A DNA stretch of 16,629 bases from CAYMTN01 sp964393335. Its GTDB lineage: Bacteria > Chloroflexota > Anaerolineae > Aggregatilineales > Aggregatilineaceae. The translations under genes were made by a program, and so were the position numbers. The first letter of the stretch is position 1, and each line of letters opens with the position of its first letter. The DNA is taken from positions 1 through 16,629 of the forward strand of contig CAYMTN010000114.1 in NCBI GenBank assembly GCA_964393335.1, given 5' to 3'. The notes beneath the pieces are model-generated. The model did not search any database. It was given only the letters and a program-made list of their open reading frames with translations, and had not been told where the DNA came from. Positions 15,055-16,629 of the stretch are shown here, piece after piece.

Positions 15055-15528
15055 ATGGGCCATGATGCTGCAGATGAAACCGGCTTACCCCGGCGGCGGG
15101 TCCCGCTCTGGTTGGCCCTGATGCTGATGGCGTTGGCTCTGATGCTGGCGGCACTGATCCTGTACCGTGTGGCTGGGCCGCTGTACGGGCTGTTGTTTCC
15201 GCTTGATGTGCCGGTGCCCAAAAACGCGCAAGAACTTGAGCACGTCAAGCCGGACAAAGGGACGGAATACTGGATTTTCCGCACGTCCGAGGCTGGCGAA
15301 ACGGTGGCCGCGTTTTATGAGCAGGAAGGCGGCACGTGCCGTTATACGCCCAGACCGCCGGGGGAAGCAGACTATCCGGTCGAGGGGCCGTACAGCGTCG
15401 CGCAGTGCACCGGCACGAAGAAATTTGCCGGGTTGGGCGTATCGTGGGAAGTGTACATTCACACCGGGTACTCGGAGGCCGAAGGGCCAACGGTGTTCCG
15501 GGTTTATAAATACGGCGAGGTAAATTGA
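15055..15528 (+). CDS. Single-pass membrane protein of unknown function, second of a paralogous pair
   Basis: The 157-residue protein has a membrane helix at about 17-38 and an outside domain with Cys95 and Cys118. The order FPLDVPVPKNAQEL (48-61), GETVAAFYEQ (81-90), Cys, Cys, FAGLGVSWEVYIH (124-136) parallels its upstream neighbour: FY, then a Cys 7-8 residues later, a second Cys 23-25 residues on, then GLGV 6-8 residues later. The ATG at 15055 is two bases after the previous stop, with GGGGA eight bases upstream, so translation is probably coupled. A TTG at 15040 would overlap the previous gene and is not preferred. Function unknown. Confidence 0.8.
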   Translation: MGHDAADETGLPRRRVPLWLALMLMALALMLAALILYRVAGPLYGLLFPLDVPVPKNAQELEHVKPDKGTEYWIFRTSEAGETVAAFYEQEGGTCRYTPRPPGEADYPVEGPYSVAQCTGTKKFAGLGVSWEVYIHTGYSEAEGPTVFRVYKYGEVN

Positions 15529-15562
15529 CGGTTGGTGACAAGCGAACCAGGGAGGTGTCCCC

Positions 15563-15634
15563 GTGGCAACATGGCACATGCGGCCAGCGCCGCGTTTGAT
15601 TGGCGGGCCGGGTCTGCGGATCGTCCGCCCTTGA
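15563..15634 (+). CDS. Possible 23-residue leader ORF ahead of ileS
   Basis: A GTG at 15563 with an excellent GGAGG (15551-15555) seven bases upstream opens a 23-codon frame ending at TGA 15632-15634, 34 bases before ileS. The product would be basic and contains two Ile codons (ATT and ATC). A perfect hairpin, GCGGA-TCG-TCCGC (15616-15628), lies at its 3' end. It could be an upstream ORF affecting ileS, or simply chance in the 140-base gap. Evidence is limited to the ribosome-binding site. Confidence 0.25.
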   Translation: MATWHMRPAPRLIGGPGLRIVRP

Positions 15635-15668
15635 GCTGGAATGAACCGGACCGCGTTCAGGAGGAAGC

Positions 15669-16629
15669 ATGTTTAAAGCTGTAACACCGAAAGTTGATAT
15701 CGAAGCGCTGGAGCAAGATCAGCTTGTATTCTGGCGCGAACGGGATGTGTTCCACCGTTCGATGGAGGAGCGCAAAGGGGGCCGGACCTTCGTCTTTTAC
15801 GAAGGACCGCCCACCGCTAACGGGAGTCCCGGCACACATCACGTGCTGGCGCGTGCGTTCAAGGACATGTTCCCGCGCTACCAGACGATGAACGGCGCGT
15901 ATGTGCTGCGGAAGGGCGGGTGGGATACACACGGCCTGCCGGTTGAGATCGAGGTCGAGAAAGAACTCGGTCTGAAGCACAAACATGAAATCGACGAATA
16001 CGGTATCGCGGCGTTTAACGAAAAATGCCGTGACAGCGTCTTTCGTTACATCCAGGAGTGGGAACGGCTGACCGAGCGTATCGCGTTTTGGGTGGACCTG
16101 GACGACGCCTATGTGACGTATACCAACGATTACATTCAAAGCGTATGGTGGATTCTCAGCCAGTTCTGGGAAAAAGGGCTGCTCTACCAGGGCTACAAAG
16201 TGGTGCCCTACTGCGCGCGCTGCGGTACGCCGTTGAGCAGTCATGAGGTGTCGCTTGGTTATGAGGAGGTGGCGGACCCCAGCGTTTTTGTGCGGTTTGC
16301 CGTCAAGTCGCAGCCGGGCACGTATTTCCTGGTCTGGACGACGACTCCCTGGACGCTGCCCGGTAATGCGGCGCTGGCCGTCAATCGCCGCGAGACGTAT
16401 GTCACGGTCGAGGGACCGGCGGCGAGTGGTGACGGTACCGAACGCCTGATCCTGGCAAAAGCGCTGATGAACGGAGCGCTGGTCCACCCGGAGCAGTATA
16501 CCGTCGTGAACGAGATGAAGGGCGAAGAACTGCTCGGCATGCGCTACGAGCCGCTGTATACCTTCCTGCCCATCGAGGAAGATTACGCCTACGTGATTCA
16601 CGGTGATTTCGTGAGTATGAGTGATGGGT
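15669..16629 (+). CDS. ileS: Isoleucyl-tRNA synthetase, N-terminal part (runs off the window)
   Basis: This class I synthetase charges tRNA-Ile. The first 320 codons are present and the frame is open to the window end. Visible are the ATP-site motif ANGSPGTHHVLAR (50-62), where the usual PHIGH is replaced by P54-G-T-H57-H58, GWDTHGLPVE at 84-93, a Cys182-x-x-Cys185 pair, and the editing-domain signature WTTTPWTLPGN at 223-233, which with the DTHGLPVE motif identifies IleRS rather than LeuRS or ValRS. The start ATG has AGGAGG four bases upstream. It is the fifth gene behind the isoleucine T-box and the natural target of that switch; 140 bases separate it from the previous gene and no promoter was recognised there. 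Confidence 0.95.
   Translation, partial: MFKAVTPKVDIEALEQDQLVFWRERDVFHRSMEERKGGRTFVFYEGPPTANGSPGTHHVLARAFKDMFPRYQTMNGAYVLRKGGWDTHGLPVEIEVEKELGLKHKHEIDEYGIAAFNEKCRDSVFRYIQEWERLTERIAFWVDLDDAYVTYTNDYIQSVWWILSQFWEKGLLYQGYKVVPYCARCGTPLSSHEVSLGYEEVADPSVFVRFAVKSQPGTYFLVWTTTPWTLPGNAALAVNRRETYVTVEGPAASGDGTERLILAKALMNGALVHPEQYTVVNEMKGEELLGMRYEPLYTFLPIEEDYAYVIHGDFVSMSDG

Noticed and set aside
15541..15630. Second, degraded T-box before ileS (AGGGAGG followed later by CGTCC)
   Set aside because: The core UGGN bulge with ACCGCG is missing and no stem I or terminator T-run is present; the resemblance is only a few bases.
15657..16601. Long minus-strand open frame opposite ileS
   Set aside because: The plus strand encodes clear IleRS motifs through the whole stretch; the reverse frame has none.

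Overview
The window reads as a bacterial chromosome segment of moderately high GC (judged by eye, not computed), densely packed with ordinary housekeeping and regulatory genes. All genes but one lie on the plus strand. Several features together suggest a Chloroflexota (Anaerolineae-like) bacterium: a two-subunit KorAB 2-oxoacid:ferredoxin oxidoreductase, a stand-alone TIGR03936/DUF2344 protein, a T-box leader with an isoleucine specifier, and an IleRS with a PGxHH version of the HIGH motif. The phylum is inferred from gene content; there is no rRNA or other marker here to prove it. No mobile element, CRISPR array, tRNA or rRNA gene was seen.

Layout: (1) 1-1642: the tail of an unidentified reading frame, an EamA/DMT transporter, and a TatA/TatB-family protein. 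(2) 1722-5517: a consensus-like sigma-70 promoter followed by palindromic operator-like repeats, a FadR-type GntR regulator, then korA and korB. These end at a hairpin shared with the convergent DUF2344 gene. (3) 5584-6321: the only minus-strand gene, with a strong promoter that appears to make a leaderless mRNA, divergent from an extended -10 promoter. (4) 6350-8763: an ECF sigma factor, a small single-pass membrane protein that may be its anti-sigma partner, and a FabH-type ketoacyl-ACP synthase with a basic C-terminal extension, closed by a terminator. (5) 8813-10480: a PIG-L deacetylase and a soluble histidine kinase. (6) 10491-12602: a promoter and sucCD (succinyl-CoA synthetase). (7) 12654-16629: a promoter and a complete transcriptional T-box riboswitch, then a GNAT acetyltransferase, a membrane TPR protein, two small single-pass membrane proteins that look like diverged paralogs, and the 5' part of ileS, which runs off the window.

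Metabolically, KorAB (2-oxoglutarate or another 2-oxoacid to acyl-CoA with reduced ferredoxin) and SucCD (succinyl-CoA to succinate plus ATP or GTP) could supply consecutive steps of a ferredoxin-linked TCA cycle. They are in separate transcription units here. The GntR regulator probably controls itself and perhaps korAB.

The most interesting part is the last region. The T-box specifier codon is ATC (Ile) and its UGGU bulge fits a tRNA with discriminator A. Yet ileS is not the next gene: four unrelated-looking genes sit between the riboswitch and ileS, on the same strand and tightly spaced. They may therefore be under isoleucine-tRNA charging control. A 140-base gap before ileS contains a possible 23-codon leader ORF with a good ribosome-binding site.
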